A stretch of 15,620 nucleotides of DNA from Halieaceae bacterium. Its GTDB lineage: Bacteria > Pseudomonadota > Gammaproteobacteria > Pseudomonadales > Halieaceae. Position 1 is the first letter of the stretch, and every line of letters begins with the position of its first letter. Below the pieces are notes generated by a model that ran no database searches, was not told the DNA's origin, and saw nothing but the letters and a program-made list of their open reading frames with translations. Below, in pieces: positions 6,402 to 14,994 of the stretch. Position numbers and translations under genes: made by a program. Location of the stretch: NCBI GenBank assembly GCA_002683395.1, contig NYTG01000059.1, positions 30,373-45,992 of the forward strand, in the 5' to 3' direction.

Positions 6402-7558
6402 GTGACACTTTTCTGGTGGTTGCGACCCTGCTGTTGCTGAGCGCAGGCGCGCTGGTGGTGCTGTTACCGAGGCTGTGGCAGCGAGTGAGCACCCCTGAAA
6501 CAAACGCGGACTGGCTACGACTTCGGCAGAGTGAGTTAATAGAGGAAGCACCGCAGCTTCGTGAAGAGGCGGCGCTGAGGTTGATCGAAGAGGGCGGTGT
6601 TAGCGAGCCCACTTTGGCGGGCCCCAGGGCGGTTTACTCGGGGCCGGGGCAGCTACTCGGTGTGTTGGGACTCACGATAGGTGTCTGGCTGCTTTACTGG
6701 CAGCTCGGCAGCTGGGAAGACGTGCAGATCGCAGAGGAGCTTGGGCGTATCGAGCAGTCGGAGCCCGAGGCGGTGCGGGCGCTGATCAAACGGATCACGG
6801 AGCGAGCTGAGGCGCGACCAACCAATGCAGACTACGCCTTGTTGCTGGGAGAGTATTACCTGTCGGGTAACGAGCCGGCAGAGGCGCTCCGCTATTACGA
6901 ACGCTTGACGGCAGCGGGTGCGACCGCACCTGAGATTCTCGGCAAAGCGGCACAAGCGGAGTTTCTGGCCTCCAATCGAGTGCTTAGCCGCCGTGCCCGT
7001 GCATGGGCCGAGCAGGCGCTGGCGGTCGATCCTACGCAGGCTGCTGCGCTGGCTACATTGGGCATGGCCGCTTTCGAGGCGGCGGACTATCGGCAGGCGA
7101 TCGTCTACTGGCAGCGGCTCCGTGACCTTGAGGCGCCCGGATCGCCGGGGCATGAGATGTTGGGGCAGGTGATTGCGCGATCACGTCTTGAGCTGGGCGA
7201 ATCGGATGAGCCAGTCGTTGCCGCGCCGGGTGTGGTGGTGAAGGTGTCTGTTCCTGAGCGTCAGTCGCCACCGGAGGGCTCGGTAATCTTCATATTAGCC
7301 CGCCCCGAGGGCGCCAGCGCGGGGATGCCTATTGCAGTGGTCCGCACTACGGCAGTTGAATGGCCGCTCACAGTGCGCCTTGACGACGGTTCGTCCATGG
7401 CGGGACAGCGGCTATCGGATTTTGCCCGGGTGTCGATCGAAGTACAGATCTCCCAAAATGGCCAGCCCGGCCGCGACAATGCGCTGCTATGGAGCGCGCT
7501 CGAGTCGGTCCCGGTCGGCGGTGACAAACCCGTTGTGGTGCAGCTGGCCGTCGATTAA
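6398..7558 (+). CDS. ccmI: Cytochrome c biogenesis TPR protein CcmI/CycH
   Basis: CcmI is the apocytochrome chaperone of the haem-ligation complex. The 386-residue protein has an N-terminal span (about residues 4-24), a cytoplasmic loop with a helical LRQSELIEEAPQLREEAALR segment, a second span (about 84-104), then periplasmic TPR-like helices: one at NADYALLLGEYYLSGNEPAEALRYYERL, another through AWAEQALAVDPTQAAALATLGMAAFEAADYRQAIVYW. A C-terminal beta-rich domain (about 275-386) begins VVVKVSVPER and ends VVVQLAVD. The C-terminal domain of known CcmI contributes to apocytochrome binding. The start is TTG at 6398, overlapping the ccmH stop (TTGA), with AGGGAG eight bases upstream (6384-6389). 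It closes the ccm cluster. Confidence 0.92.
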   Translation: MSDTFLVVATLLLLSAGALVVLLPRLWQRVSTPETNADWLRLRQSELIEEAPQLREEAALRLIEEGGVSEPTLAGPRAVYSGPGQLLGVLGLTIGVWLLYWQLGSWEDVQIAEELGRIEQSEPEAVRALIKRITERAEARPTNADYALLLGEYYLSGNEPAEALRYYERLTAAGATAPEILGKAAQAEFLASNRVLSRRARAWAEQALAVDPTQAAALATLGMAAFEAADYRQAIVYWQRLRDLEAPGSPGHEMLGQVIARSRLELGESDEPVVAAPGVVVKVSVPERQSPPEGSVIFILARPEGASAGMPIAVVRTTAVEWPLTVRLDDGSSMAGQRLSDFARVSIEVQISQNGQPGRDNALLWSALESVPVGGDKPVVVQLAVD

Positions 7559-7684
7559 TCCACGAAATTCGCCATCAAACATAGTGTTGTTGGCCGGAAG
7601 TCGATACACTACATCTTGTGTTTTTCGCGCGTTGCTGGGGCATTATGAGCCTCTAAGCAGCGCCATCGCTATCCGGAAGCAATA
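7559..7684 (+). promoter_or_regulatory. Gap between the ccm cluster and smc; likely holds the smc promoter
   Basis: This 126-base gap is the largest in the window and separates two functional groups. The best sigma-70-like pair I can see is TTGTGT (7616-7621) and CATTAT (7641-7646), each matching four of six bases, with a long 19-base spacer. That is weak support. The only terminator-like feature is ACAC pairing with GTGT just before a run of five T (7606-7625), with only four pairs and an eight-base loop, so termination of the ccm transcript here is unproven. A ribosome binding site GGAAG (7675-7679) precedes the smc ATG. Confidence 0.3.
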
Positions 7685-10600
7685 ATGCGCCTGAAATCCA
7701 TCAAATTGGCCGGCTTTAAGTCTTTTGTTGATCCCACCACGGTGCATTTTCCGGGCAACATGTGTGCAGTAGTGGGCCCCAACGGCTGCGGTAAGTCCAA
7801 CATCATTGATGCAGTCAGATGGGTGATGGGCGAGAGCTCCGCAAAAACGCTGCGCGGCGAGTCTATGACCGACGTCATTTTTAACGGCACGACCAGCCGG
7901 CAGCCAGTCAGTCAGGCGTCGATCGAACTCATGTTCGATAATACGCAGGGCAAAGTGGCCGGAGAGTTCGCCGCTTACAACGAGATCTCTGTGCGGCGGG
8001 TCGTCACCAGGCAGGCGCAATCAGAGTATTACCTTAACGGGGCAAAGTGTCGCCGGCGTGATATCACCGACTTGTTCTTGGGGACCGGGCTTGGACCTCG
8101 GAGTTACGCGATTATTGAGCAGGGTGTGGTCTCCCGGCTGATTGAATCAAAGCCCGAGGAGTTACGCGTCTTTATCGAAGAGGCGGCAGGAATTTCGAAG
8201 TATAAGGAGCGTCGACGTGAAACCGAGAGTCGGATGCGACGCACCACCGAGAATCTCGAACGCCTCACGGATTTGCGCGATGAGTTGCAGCGCAATCTGT
8301 CGCACTTGGACCGACAGGCCAGGGCGGCAGAGAAGTACGCGGAGCTGAAAGCCGAGGAGCGAACGGTTCAAAGCGAGCTGTTTGCGATTCAATGGCGGCA
8401 GCTCAGTACGTCGCGAGGTGAGGTGGCCGGAGAAATCGGTGCGCTTGATGTCAAACGAGAGGCCGCCAGAGCCGAAGTCACGCACACGATGAGCGAGATC
8501 GAGTCGTCGCGGACAGAACAGAGCGCGGCATCAGACGCCTTTAATGCAGCTCAGGAGCAGTTTTACGGCATTGGGGGTGAGGTCACCCGAGTTGAGCAGG
8601 CTTTGCGCTTTGCGCAGGAGCGGAGAGGAGAACTGCAGCGAGATCTGGAGCAGACACGGTCCAGCCTCGAGCAGACGCGACAGGATCTTGAGACCGACCG
8701 GCAAAGACTCAGCGGTTGGCAGGAAGAGCTGGAGCGGTCGGAGCCGGCGCTGACCGAGCTCTCGGCATCTTCGCGGCTAGCGTCCGAGGCCCTGACTGCA
8801 GCAGACAGTGCGGTGCAAGCGTGGTCCCAGAATTGGGACGGCTTTAATGAGCGTGCTCGCGAGCCCAGTCAAACCGCTGAAGTCCAGCAGAGCCGCATTG
8901 CTTATCTCGAGCAAGTCCTGAGCAAGTTGCAGGAGCGTCTGCAGCAGCAGCAGTCGGAGTGGGAGTCTCTATCATCGACGCCGACTGATGCGACGACCTC
9001 GCCGCTGGCGAAGAAAATCGAGCAAGCCAGCCTGGCCATGGCGGAGCGGGAGGCCGGATTGGTTGAGCTCAAGGAAGATCTCGCTGGATCCCATGCGGCG
9101 ATTGAGCAAGCTCGGCGACAGCAGGACGACGTCCGATCTGCGATTCAGGAAGCTAGGGGTCATATGGCCTCTCTCACTGCGCTCCAGGAGGCGGCCTCCG
9201 ATGATCGGGAGCGCGCTTCGTTGAGCGACTGGATTGAAACGGAGTCGCTGCACTCCGATGGCACCGTGTATGCCTCGTTAGAAGTAGAGGCTGGCTGGGA
9301 GGGAGCGATAGAACAGGTGTTGGGCGAGGCGTTATCGGCGCAGCTGCTGTCCGAAGTCGATGTGCGCGGATTGCCCGGCGTTGAGGCGCTGCCGTCAGGC
9401 GCCTTTGTGGTGGATAACACTGTTGAGTCACCCGCTGAGGTGCTGGGGACGCTGGCTGCGCACGTAAAAGGTCCCGCTCGCGTGATGAGCTGGTTGCAGG
9501 CTGTCCTGGTGGCTGAGAACCTGGATGCGGCTCAGCGGCTGTGCCGGGATTTGACTGCCGGTCAGTCTGTCGTGACCCCCGACGGGCATTGGCTCGGGCC
9601 TGGATGGCATCGCCGCCGATCGGGCGCGGATACTGCCGCAGGGATGATCGCGCGGCAGGCGCAGGTAGATAGCCTGAAGGAGCAGTTGGACAAAGCCCGA
9701 GCCGAGGCTGATCAAGTGGAAAAGACCATCAGCGAGTTGATCAAATCCCGGGTTGAGCTGGAGAAGCAGGCTTCGCAGGTGCAGCAGGCACAGCAGGCCG
9801 CGGTTAATGAGCGTGCCGAGTGGATTGCGGAGCAGCGTGCTACTGCAACGAAGGTCGAGCAACAACTGCAGCGCCGCAATCGGCTTAAAGCGGAAATAGA
9901 AGATACCGAGAAGCAGTACGAGCTGGAGCAGTCTCATCTCGGTGAGGCGCGGCAATTACTGTCTGCCTCACTGGATCAGATGGAGGCCGATCGAATTGAG
10001 CGCGAACGGCTGCAGACTGAGCGCGCGTCGGTGACTGAGGCATTGACTCAGAAACGTGACGCGTCGCGCGAGGCGTCAGCTGCTCTGATGCGGGGCGAGC
10101 TTCAGAGCCAGAACCTGCAGGCTCAGGTCGCCACGCTGAAACAGAGCATCAGCCGCATGGAGACCCAATTGCGCGACTTGGAATCTCGCGAGACAGAGCT
10201 GACAGGCACATTGCCGATTGGCGATGATCCCGATGCCGAGAATAAGGCGCGGTTGGCCGAGCTGCTGGAGCAGCGCGTTGCCGCAGAGGCTGAGCTCAAT
10301 AGCCAGCGGGCCCGAGTGAGCGATGTCGAAGGTAAGTTGCGCGACCTGGATACGTTACGGATGAATCAGGAGCAAGCGGCGCAGGAGATCCAGTCAGACA
10401 TCGAGCGGTTCCGTTTGCAGGAGGCGGAGACGGCGGTGCGACTAGAGACCCTGTCTGAAGAGATCGCTAAACGGGATGCCGTGCCGCAGGAGATTGCGGC
10501 GGCGCTCCCCGAGGAGGCCAGCGAGGCAGAGTGGCAAACCAAAGTGGATCGTGCGGCCGCCCGCATTAATCGGCTTGGGCCGATCAATTTAGCCGCAATT

Positions 10601-11188
10601 GATGAGCACGCCAAAGCGTCTGAGCGCAAACAGTATCTCGATGCGCAAAATAGCGATCTTGAGGCGGCATTAGAGACGTTGAGATCCGCTATTCGAAAAA
10701 TTGACAAAGAAACTCGGCAGCGATTCAAGGATACGTTTGACCAGATCAACACCGGGTTTGCCGAGCTGTTCCCGAGGGTCTTTGGTGGCGGCACGGCGTG
10801 TCTTGAAATGACAGGAGATGATCTGCTGGACACTGGGGTGGCGATCTTTGCGAGACCGCCGGGCAAGAAGAATTCCACGATTCACTTGCTGTCGGGCGGC
10901 GAGAAAGCGATGACGGCTATCGCGCTGGTGTTCTCGATATTTCAGCTCAATCCGGCACCATTTTGTATGCTGGATGAGGTCGATGCGCCGCTGGACGACG
11001 CCAATGTGGGCCGCTACGCCAGAATGGTTCGGGAGATGGCTGAAAAGGTGCAGTTTGTCTTCATTACGCACAACAAGATCACGATGGAAGCTGCAGATCA
11101 GCTTATGGGGGTCACTATGCAAGAGCCGGGAGTGTCGCGCTTGGTGACGGTGGACGTGGAAGAGGCCGCTCAGCTGGCCGCCAGCTAG
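7685..11188 (+). CDS. smc: Chromosome segregation ATPase Smc
   Basis: Smc dimers with ScpA and ScpB form the condensin that compacts and untangles newly replicated chromosomes. At 1167 residues the length is normal. The N-terminal head holds Walker A GPNGCGKSN (residues 31-39) and WVMGESSAKTLRG. A long coiled-coil arm follows (about 170-510, rich in Glu, Gln, Arg), then a hinge of about residues 515-655 with CRDLTAGQSVVTPDG, and a returning coiled coil (about 660-955). The C-terminal head starts near GPINLAAIDEH (about 964) and holds the ABC signature LSGGEKAMTA (1069-1078) and Walker B MLDEVDAPLDD (D1097, E1098). All catalytic parts are intact. The gene encodes Smc rather than MukB, which fits a non-enterobacterial gammaproteobacterium. 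The stop codon TAG overlaps the ribosome binding site of zipA. Confidence 0.97.
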   Translation: MRLKSIKLAGFKSFVDPTTVHFPGNMCAVVGPNGCGKSNIIDAVRWVMGESSAKTLRGESMTDVIFNGTTSRQPVSQASIELMFDNTQGKVAGEFAAYNEISVRRVVTRQAQSEYYLNGAKCRRRDITDLFLGTGLGPRSYAIIEQGVVSRLIESKPEELRVFIEEAAGISKYKERRRETESRMRRTTENLERLTDLRDELQRNLSHLDRQARAAEKYAELKAEERTVQSELFAIQWRQLSTSRGEVAGEIGALDVKREAARAEVTHTMSEIESSRTEQSAASDAFNAAQEQFYGIGGEVTRVEQALRFAQERRGELQRDLEQTRSSLEQTRQDLETDRQRLSGWQEELERSEPALTELSASSRLASEALTAADSAVQAWSQNWDGFNERAREPSQTAEVQQSRIAYLEQVLSKLQERLQQQQSEWESLSSTPTDATTSPLAKKIEQASLAMAEREAGLVELKEDLAGSHAAIEQARRQQDDVRSAIQEARGHMASLTALQEAASDDRERASLSDWIETESLHSDGTVYASLEVEAGWEGAIEQVLGEALSAQLLSEVDVRGLPGVEALPSGAFVVDNTVESPAEVLGTLAAHVKGPARVMSWLQAVLVAENLDAAQRLCRDLTAGQSVVTPDGHWLGPGWHRRRSGADTAAGMIARQAQVDSLKEQLDKARAEADQVEKTISELIKSRVELEKQASQVQQAQQAAVNERAEWIAEQRATATKVEQQLQRRNRLKAEIEDTEKQYELEQSHLGEARQLLSASLDQMEADRIERERLQTERASVTEALTQKRDASREASAALMRGELQSQNLQAQVATLKQSISRMETQLRDLESRETELTGTLPIGDDPDAENKARLAELLEQRVAAEAELNSQRARVSDVEGKLRDLDTLRMNQEQAAQEIQSDIERFRLQEAETAVRLETLSEEIAKRDAVPQEIAAALPEEASEAEWQTKVDRAAARINRLGPINLAAIDEHAKASERKQYLDAQNSDLEAALETLRSAIRKIDKETRQRFKDTFDQINTGFAELFPRVFGGGTACLEMTGDDLLDTGVAIFARPPGKKNSTIHLLSGGEKAMTAIALVFSIFQLNPAPFCMLDEVDAPLDDANVGRYARMVREMAEKVQFVFITHNKITMEAADQLMGVTMQEPGVSRLVTVDVEEAAQLAAS

Positions 11189-11198
11189 GGATTTCCGA

Positions 11199-12251
11199 AT
11201 GGAGCAACTGTCGATACGAGACTGGATGATCCTCATTGGCGGGATGATGATCGCAGCGGTATTGGTTGATGCGGTGCGGCGATATTGGCGGGAGCGACGC
11301 GCGGAGCTCAAGCTGAACGCGAGGATCGAAAAATCGGATCCCCTCTCAAACGATGATGACGCCTTCAATCTGCTGACCGAATTGCCCAATGGTGGTGCTC
11401 GAATCGTTCAGCGGGATGACCTGCAGCTTGATGAGCGGGGTCAGCTCCATGAGGCGGCGTCAGGCTCAGTGGAGCAAGATGGCGCGTCTTTACCAGAGGA
11501 TGAGCCCAGCGCGGCAGAACCACCCTCCGCGGCGATGCCTGACCCAATTGACGTTGCCGTAAAGGCGCAGGCCCCCGTGTCGGACCCGGTGAGCCATTTC
11601 GAAACGCCAGAGCCCGGCCTCAGCTCGGCTGCGGAAGGTGAACGTCCCGTCGACTCTGCGACGCGACGCAGAACGGTCAAGCCTCCATCGAACGTTGCGC
11701 CGGACCCGTCTGAAGCGCCAAGCCATGACGCGGGCACCGTGGATTGGCTGGATACGCTGGAGCCGGAGCAGGAGGCCGAGACGGACGGTCCGGAGCATGG
11801 CCGGCTCCCGAGAGGCGCAAACACCCACGTTTTTATTCTCTATGTGGTGGCGCGCTCTGAAGAGAGTTTCTCCGGCATGGACATTCTTGAGACCCTGCTG
11901 GCCTGCGACCTCCGGTTTGGTGATATGGATTTCTTCCATCGACATGAGAGGGCATCCGGTCGTGGCGCGATTGAGTTCAGCGTGGCAAACATGATGAAGC
12001 CGGGTGTTTTTGATATCGACAACATGGAGCCGCTGCAGACCAGGGGCTTGATGTTTTTCGTCACGCTGCCCGGGCCCGCTGACATGCTGAAGGCATTCGA
12101 CTATATGTATGAAACGGTCAAGGTCGTCGCAAAAGCGCTAGACGCTGATATTCAGGATGAGACCCGCAGCGTCATTACCAGGCAGAGCCTTGAGCACATG
12201 CGTCAGCAAATCCGGGAGCTCGAGCGCCGCTTACTTGTCCGCCGGAACTGA
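11199..12251 (+). CDS. zipA: Cell division protein ZipA
   Basis: ZipA tethers FtsZ filaments to the inner membrane during assembly of the division ring. The 350-residue protein has the family's layout: an N-out anchor (MEQLSIRDWMILIGGMMIAAVLVD, residues about 8-24 spanning), a short basic stretch (RRYWRERRAELK), a long disordered linker rich in Pro, Ala, Glu, Ser and Asp (about 45-205), and a C-terminal FtsZ-binding domain from NTHVFILYVVAR (208) through GLMFFVTLPGPADMLKAFDYM to the end. The tail ends in an arginine-rich helix. The start ATG at 11199 follows AGGGA (11187-11191), which overlaps the smc stop; the gap to smc is 10 bases and to ligA 3 bases. The overall match is clear, though linker sequence carries no family information. 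Confidence 0.94.
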   Translation: MEQLSIRDWMILIGGMMIAAVLVDAVRRYWRERRAELKLNARIEKSDPLSNDDDAFNLLTELPNGGARIVQRDDLQLDERGQLHEAASGSVEQDGASLPEDEPSAAEPPSAAMPDPIDVAVKAQAPVSDPVSHFETPEPGLSSAAEGERPVDSATRRRTVKPPSNVAPDPSEAPSHDAGTVDWLDTLEPEQEAETDGPEHGRLPRGANTHVFILYVVARSEESFSGMDILETLLACDLRFGDMDFFHRHERASGRGAIEFSVANMMKPGVFDIDNMEPLQTRGLMFFVTLPGPADMLKAFDYMYETVKVVAKALDADIQDETRSVITRQSLEHMRQQIRELERRLLVRRN

Positions 12252-12254
12252 CCC

Positions 12255-14273
12255 GTGACGACCTCACCAGCAGAGGAAGTCGCGGCCTTAAGAGAGCAGC
12301 TCTCGCGTTGGTCAGTGGCGTACTTCGAACTAGACGCCCCAATCGTCCCCGATGCTGATTACGATGCATCGATGCGACGTTTGGAGGCGCTGGAGGCCGA
12401 GCACCCCGCTCTTCAGACGCCTGACTCGCCCACACAGCGCGTAGGCTCTGCGCCGCTAAGCAGCTTCGATTCCGTCCAGCACCGCCTGCCGATGCTGTCA
12501 CTCGATAATGCGTTTTCGGCTGAGGAGCTGAAGGACTTCCATCGTCGAGCGACGGAGCGGCTGGGCTTGACGGAGATGTCGTATTGCTGTGAACCCAAGC
12601 TCGATGGGGTTGCAGTGAGCATTGTGTATGAACAGGGAAAGATGACGCTTGCCGCCACCCGTGGCGACGGCACGTCGGGCGAAAACGTCACGGCTAACGT
12701 GCGCACGATTAAAAATGTGCCGCTGAGGTTAGCGGGAGACGCGATTCCGTCATATCTAGAAGTACGGGGAGAGGTGGTCATTCCGCGCGAGGCGTTCGAG
12801 AGAATGAATGCCCGCGCCACAGCGGCGGGTGAAAAGGTCTTCGTCAATCCGCGGAACGCCGCGGCAGGTAGTCTCCGGCAGTTGGACTCACGCATCACGG
12901 CGAAAAGGCCGTTGGCGTTCACGGCCTATTCTGTGGGGGTAGTGGAAGGGGAATTACCACCGTTTCACGATGGCACGTTGCAGCGGCTTGGCGAGTGGGG
13001 GCTGCCGATTTCCGAGTACATGGAAACCGTGACAGGGATTGCCGCCTGCGAGACGTACTACGAGGCCATCGCTGCGAAGAGAGAGGCACTACCTTTTGAC
13101 ATCGATGGCATTGTGTTCAAGGTCAATGGCATCGCGGAGCAGGAAAAGCTGGGCTTTGTATCGCGGGCGCCACGGTGGGCCATCGCACGCAAATTTCCTG
13201 CACAAGAGGTGAGTACGCGTTTGCTGGGTGTCGATTTTCAGGTGGGGCGAACGGGCGCCATTACACCCGTGGCGCGGCTAGATCCTGTTTTCGTGGGGGG
13301 GGTAACCGTCAGTAATGCCACGCTTCATAACGCGGACGAAATCGAGCGTTTGGGCGTGCAGATCGGTGACACGATTATTGTTCGCCGCGCAGGCGATGTT
13401 ATTCCCCAGATAGTTTCTGTGGTTGAGTCTGATAGAGCAAACTCGGTAACGGAGCGGCAGGTCATTCAATTTCCCGCGCACTGTCCCGACTGCGGGTCAG
13501 ACGTCTTTCGCGAGGAAGGCGAGGCGGTAGTGCGCTGCGTGGGCGGCATGGCGTGCGCGGCACAGCTCAAGGCGGTGGTTCGTCACTTTGCTTCGCGCAA
13601 GGCGCTGGACATCGAAGGGCTGGGCGACAAATTAATCGACCAGTTGGTCGACGACGGTCTGGTTACGACGGTCGCTGACATTTTCCGACTGGGTAAGGAG
13701 CAGCTGGCGTCATTGGAGAGAATGGGGGAGAGATCGAGTGAGAATCTGTTGAGTTCGCTGGAGAGCTCGCAGGTCACTACGCTGCCACGATTTATCTATG
13801 CACTGGGTATCAGGGAAGTGGGCGAAGCCACTGCTCGGGCGCTAGCACAGCATTTTTTGACATTGGAAGACTTACTGGCTGCACCCGCAGAGGTGCTGGA
13901 GGGAGTGGACGATGTGGGTCCTGTTGTGGCGCGCCATATTCGCGCGTTTGTTTGCGATGAGCGCAACCGGCAGGTGCTTTCGGACCTGATGGCCGCGGGT
14001 GTTAATTGGCCGGCGGTGTCAGTTGCTGACGGCGACGGTCCGCTGGCCGGCACAGTATGGGTTGTGACGGGAAAACTTGAAACCACAGGGCGTGACGATG
14101 CTGAGCAGCGCCTTCGGGCCTTGGGCGCCAAGACGGCCAGCAGTGTTTCGAGCAAAACCAGTACGGTGCTGGCGGGCCCCGGGGCGGGTAGTAAACGGAA
14201 AAAGGCAGAGGCGCTGGGCGTGTCGATTATTGATGAAGCCCAATGGCTGGCCATGCTGAAGGAGCTAGAATGA
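12255..14273 (+). CDS. ligA: NAD-dependent DNA ligase LigA
   Basis: LigA seals nicks between Okazaki fragments and in repair, using NAD to adenylate itself. At 672 residues it is one longer than E. coli LigA. The catalytic lysine lies in CEPKLDGVAVS at K115, the E. coli number. In order: NAD-binding Ia region (YFELDAPIVPDADYD), nucleotidyltransferase domain with GDGTSGENVTANVRTI and ARKFPAQE, OB fold (FQVGRTGAITPVARLDPVFVGG), a four-cysteine zinc finger (C410, C413, C428, C434, offset by two from E. coli), helix-hairpin-helix repeats (about 445-585) and a C-terminal BRCT domain (about 594-672). The start is GTG at 12255, three bases after zipA, with only a weak upstream GGAA, so coupling to zipA is likely. 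The stop overlaps the next gene's ATG. Confidence 0.97.
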   Translation: MTTSPAEEVAALREQLSRWSVAYFELDAPIVPDADYDASMRRLEALEAEHPALQTPDSPTQRVGSAPLSSFDSVQHRLPMLSLDNAFSAEELKDFHRRATERLGLTEMSYCCEPKLDGVAVSIVYEQGKMTLAATRGDGTSGENVTANVRTIKNVPLRLAGDAIPSYLEVRGEVVIPREAFERMNARATAAGEKVFVNPRNAAAGSLRQLDSRITAKRPLAFTAYSVGVVEGELPPFHDGTLQRLGEWGLPISEYMETVTGIAACETYYEAIAAKREALPFDIDGIVFKVNGIAEQEKLGFVSRAPRWAIARKFPAQEVSTRLLGVDFQVGRTGAITPVARLDPVFVGGVTVSNATLHNADEIERLGVQIGDTIIVRRAGDVIPQIVSVVESDRANSVTERQVIQFPAHCPDCGSDVFREEGEAVVRCVGGMACAAQLKAVVRHFASRKALDIEGLGDKLIDQLVDDGLVTTVADIFRLGKEQLASLERMGERSSENLLSSLESSQVTTLPRFIYALGIREVGEATARALAQHFLTLEDLLAAPAEVLEGVDDVGPVVARHIRAFVCDERNRQVLSDLMAAGVNWPAVSVADGDGPLAGTVWVVTGKLETTGRDDAEQRLRALGAKTASSVSSKTSTVLAGPGAGSKRKKAEALGVSIIDEAQWLAMLKELE

Positions 14274-14890
14274 CAGCTGGAAAACTAATCCGGTATGGAT
14301 TGGTCGTCCTTGGGATGACCGTCATGTTGGGGTGTGCGACCTCTCCCCCGGAGCAGGTGGATAATGTCTGCGACATTTTTCGTGAGAAATCGGGCTGGTA
14401 TGAGGATGCCAAAGAATCGCGAGCGCGTTGGGGGGCTCCCGTTTCCGTCTCGATGGCGTTTATGTATCAGGAGTCACGGTTCGTGGCGACGGCTAAGCCG
14501 CCGCGCAAAAAATGGTGGGGCGTGATCCCTGGCCCTAGGCCTTCTGATTCTTATGGCTACTCGCAGGCGAAAGAGGGCACCTGGGACTGGTACCAGCGGA
14601 GCACTGGAAACTACGGGGCAGATCGCGACGATTTTGGCGATGCCATTGATTTCATTGGCTGGTACAACAACGTTTCTCATAAGGAGTTGGGTCTCGACAA
14701 GCAGGATAGTTTTCGCCTTTACCTCGCCTATCATGAGGGACATGGCGGTTACAGGAAGCAGAGCTACCGAGACAAGGATTGGCTGATCGATGTGGCGCGT
14801 AAGGTGGACCGACAGGCCCAGCGATATAACGCGCAGCTACAGGAGTGCTCTGAGGAGCTTGAACCAAGAGGCTGGTTTGACTGGTGGTAA
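14270..14890 (+). CDS. Small outer-membrane lipoprotein with a lytic-transglycosylase-like (SLT) domain
   Basis: This 206-residue product starts with a lipoprotein signal peptide ending in MLGC (lipidated C22). Alanine at +2 argues against inner-membrane retention, so the outer membrane is likely. The rest resembles a compact lysozyme-fold SLT domain: MAFMYQESRF with candidate catalytic E68, GYSQAKEGTWDWYQ (97-110) resembling the family's SQ-containing motif, FIGWYNNVS (128-136) and LAYHEGHGGY (152-161). By homology it would cleave peptidoglycan glycan strands, but activity is not shown by sequence alone. The protein ends in an aromatic GWFDWW tail. The start ATG at 14270 overlaps the ligA stop (ATGA) and has AAGGAG at 14259-14264; an in-frame start at 14243 lacks this support. 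I do not know an accepted gene name. It could also be a non-catalytic wall-binding relative. Confidence 0.85.
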   Translation: MTAGKLIRYGLVVLGMTVMLGCATSPPEQVDNVCDIFREKSGWYEDAKESRARWGAPVSVSMAFMYQESRFVATAKPPRKKWWGVIPGPRPSDSYGYSQAKEGTWDWYQRSTGNYGADRDDFGDAIDFIGWYNNVSHKELGLDKQDSFRLYLAYHEGHGGYRKQSYRDKDWLIDVARKVDRQAQRYNAQLQECSEELEPRGWFDWW

Positions 14891-14923
14891 AGGTGATTAA
14901 GCGTGTGATTTCGCATGTTAGAG

Positions 14924-14957
14924 CTGTCATCGGAATGTCATAGAGCTCGAATTTAAT
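14924..14957 (+). promoter_or_regulatory. Pho box and -10 element of the phoB promoter
   Basis: CTGTCAT at 14924-14930 and ATGTCAT at 14935-14941 form an 18-base direct repeat with the 11-base period of a PhoB-binding Pho box. Ten bases further, TTTAAT (14952-14957) matches five of six bases of the -10 consensus. In known Pho-regulated promoters the box takes the place of a -35 and lies about ten bases from the -10, as here. This predicts that PhoB activates its own gene under phosphate limitation. Confidence 0.85.
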
Positions 14958-14983
14958 AGGCTGGGTGAGAGCGCGGATCTGAT

Positions 14984-14990
14984 AAGGAGG
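14984..14990 (+). promoter_or_regulatory. Ribosome binding site of phoB
   Basis: AAGGAGG lies four bases before the ATG at 14995. It is one of the strongest Shine-Dalgarno sequences in the window and fixes the phoB start. Confidence 0.8.
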
Positions 14991-14994
14991 CGAC

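Noticed and set aside
7606..7625. ACAC/GTGT followed by five T as a terminator for the ccm operon
   Set aside because: Only four base pairs with an eight-base loop; too weak to call an intrinsic terminator.
8942..8953. Four tandem CAG codons in smc
   Set aside because: A short glutamine run in a coiled coil, where such runs are common; no sign of a functional or unstable repeat.
10670..11389. Reverse-strand open frame across the smc-zipA junction
   Set aside because: Opposite two confidently identified genes, including the Smc head motifs; no domain, and composition fits an antisense shadow.
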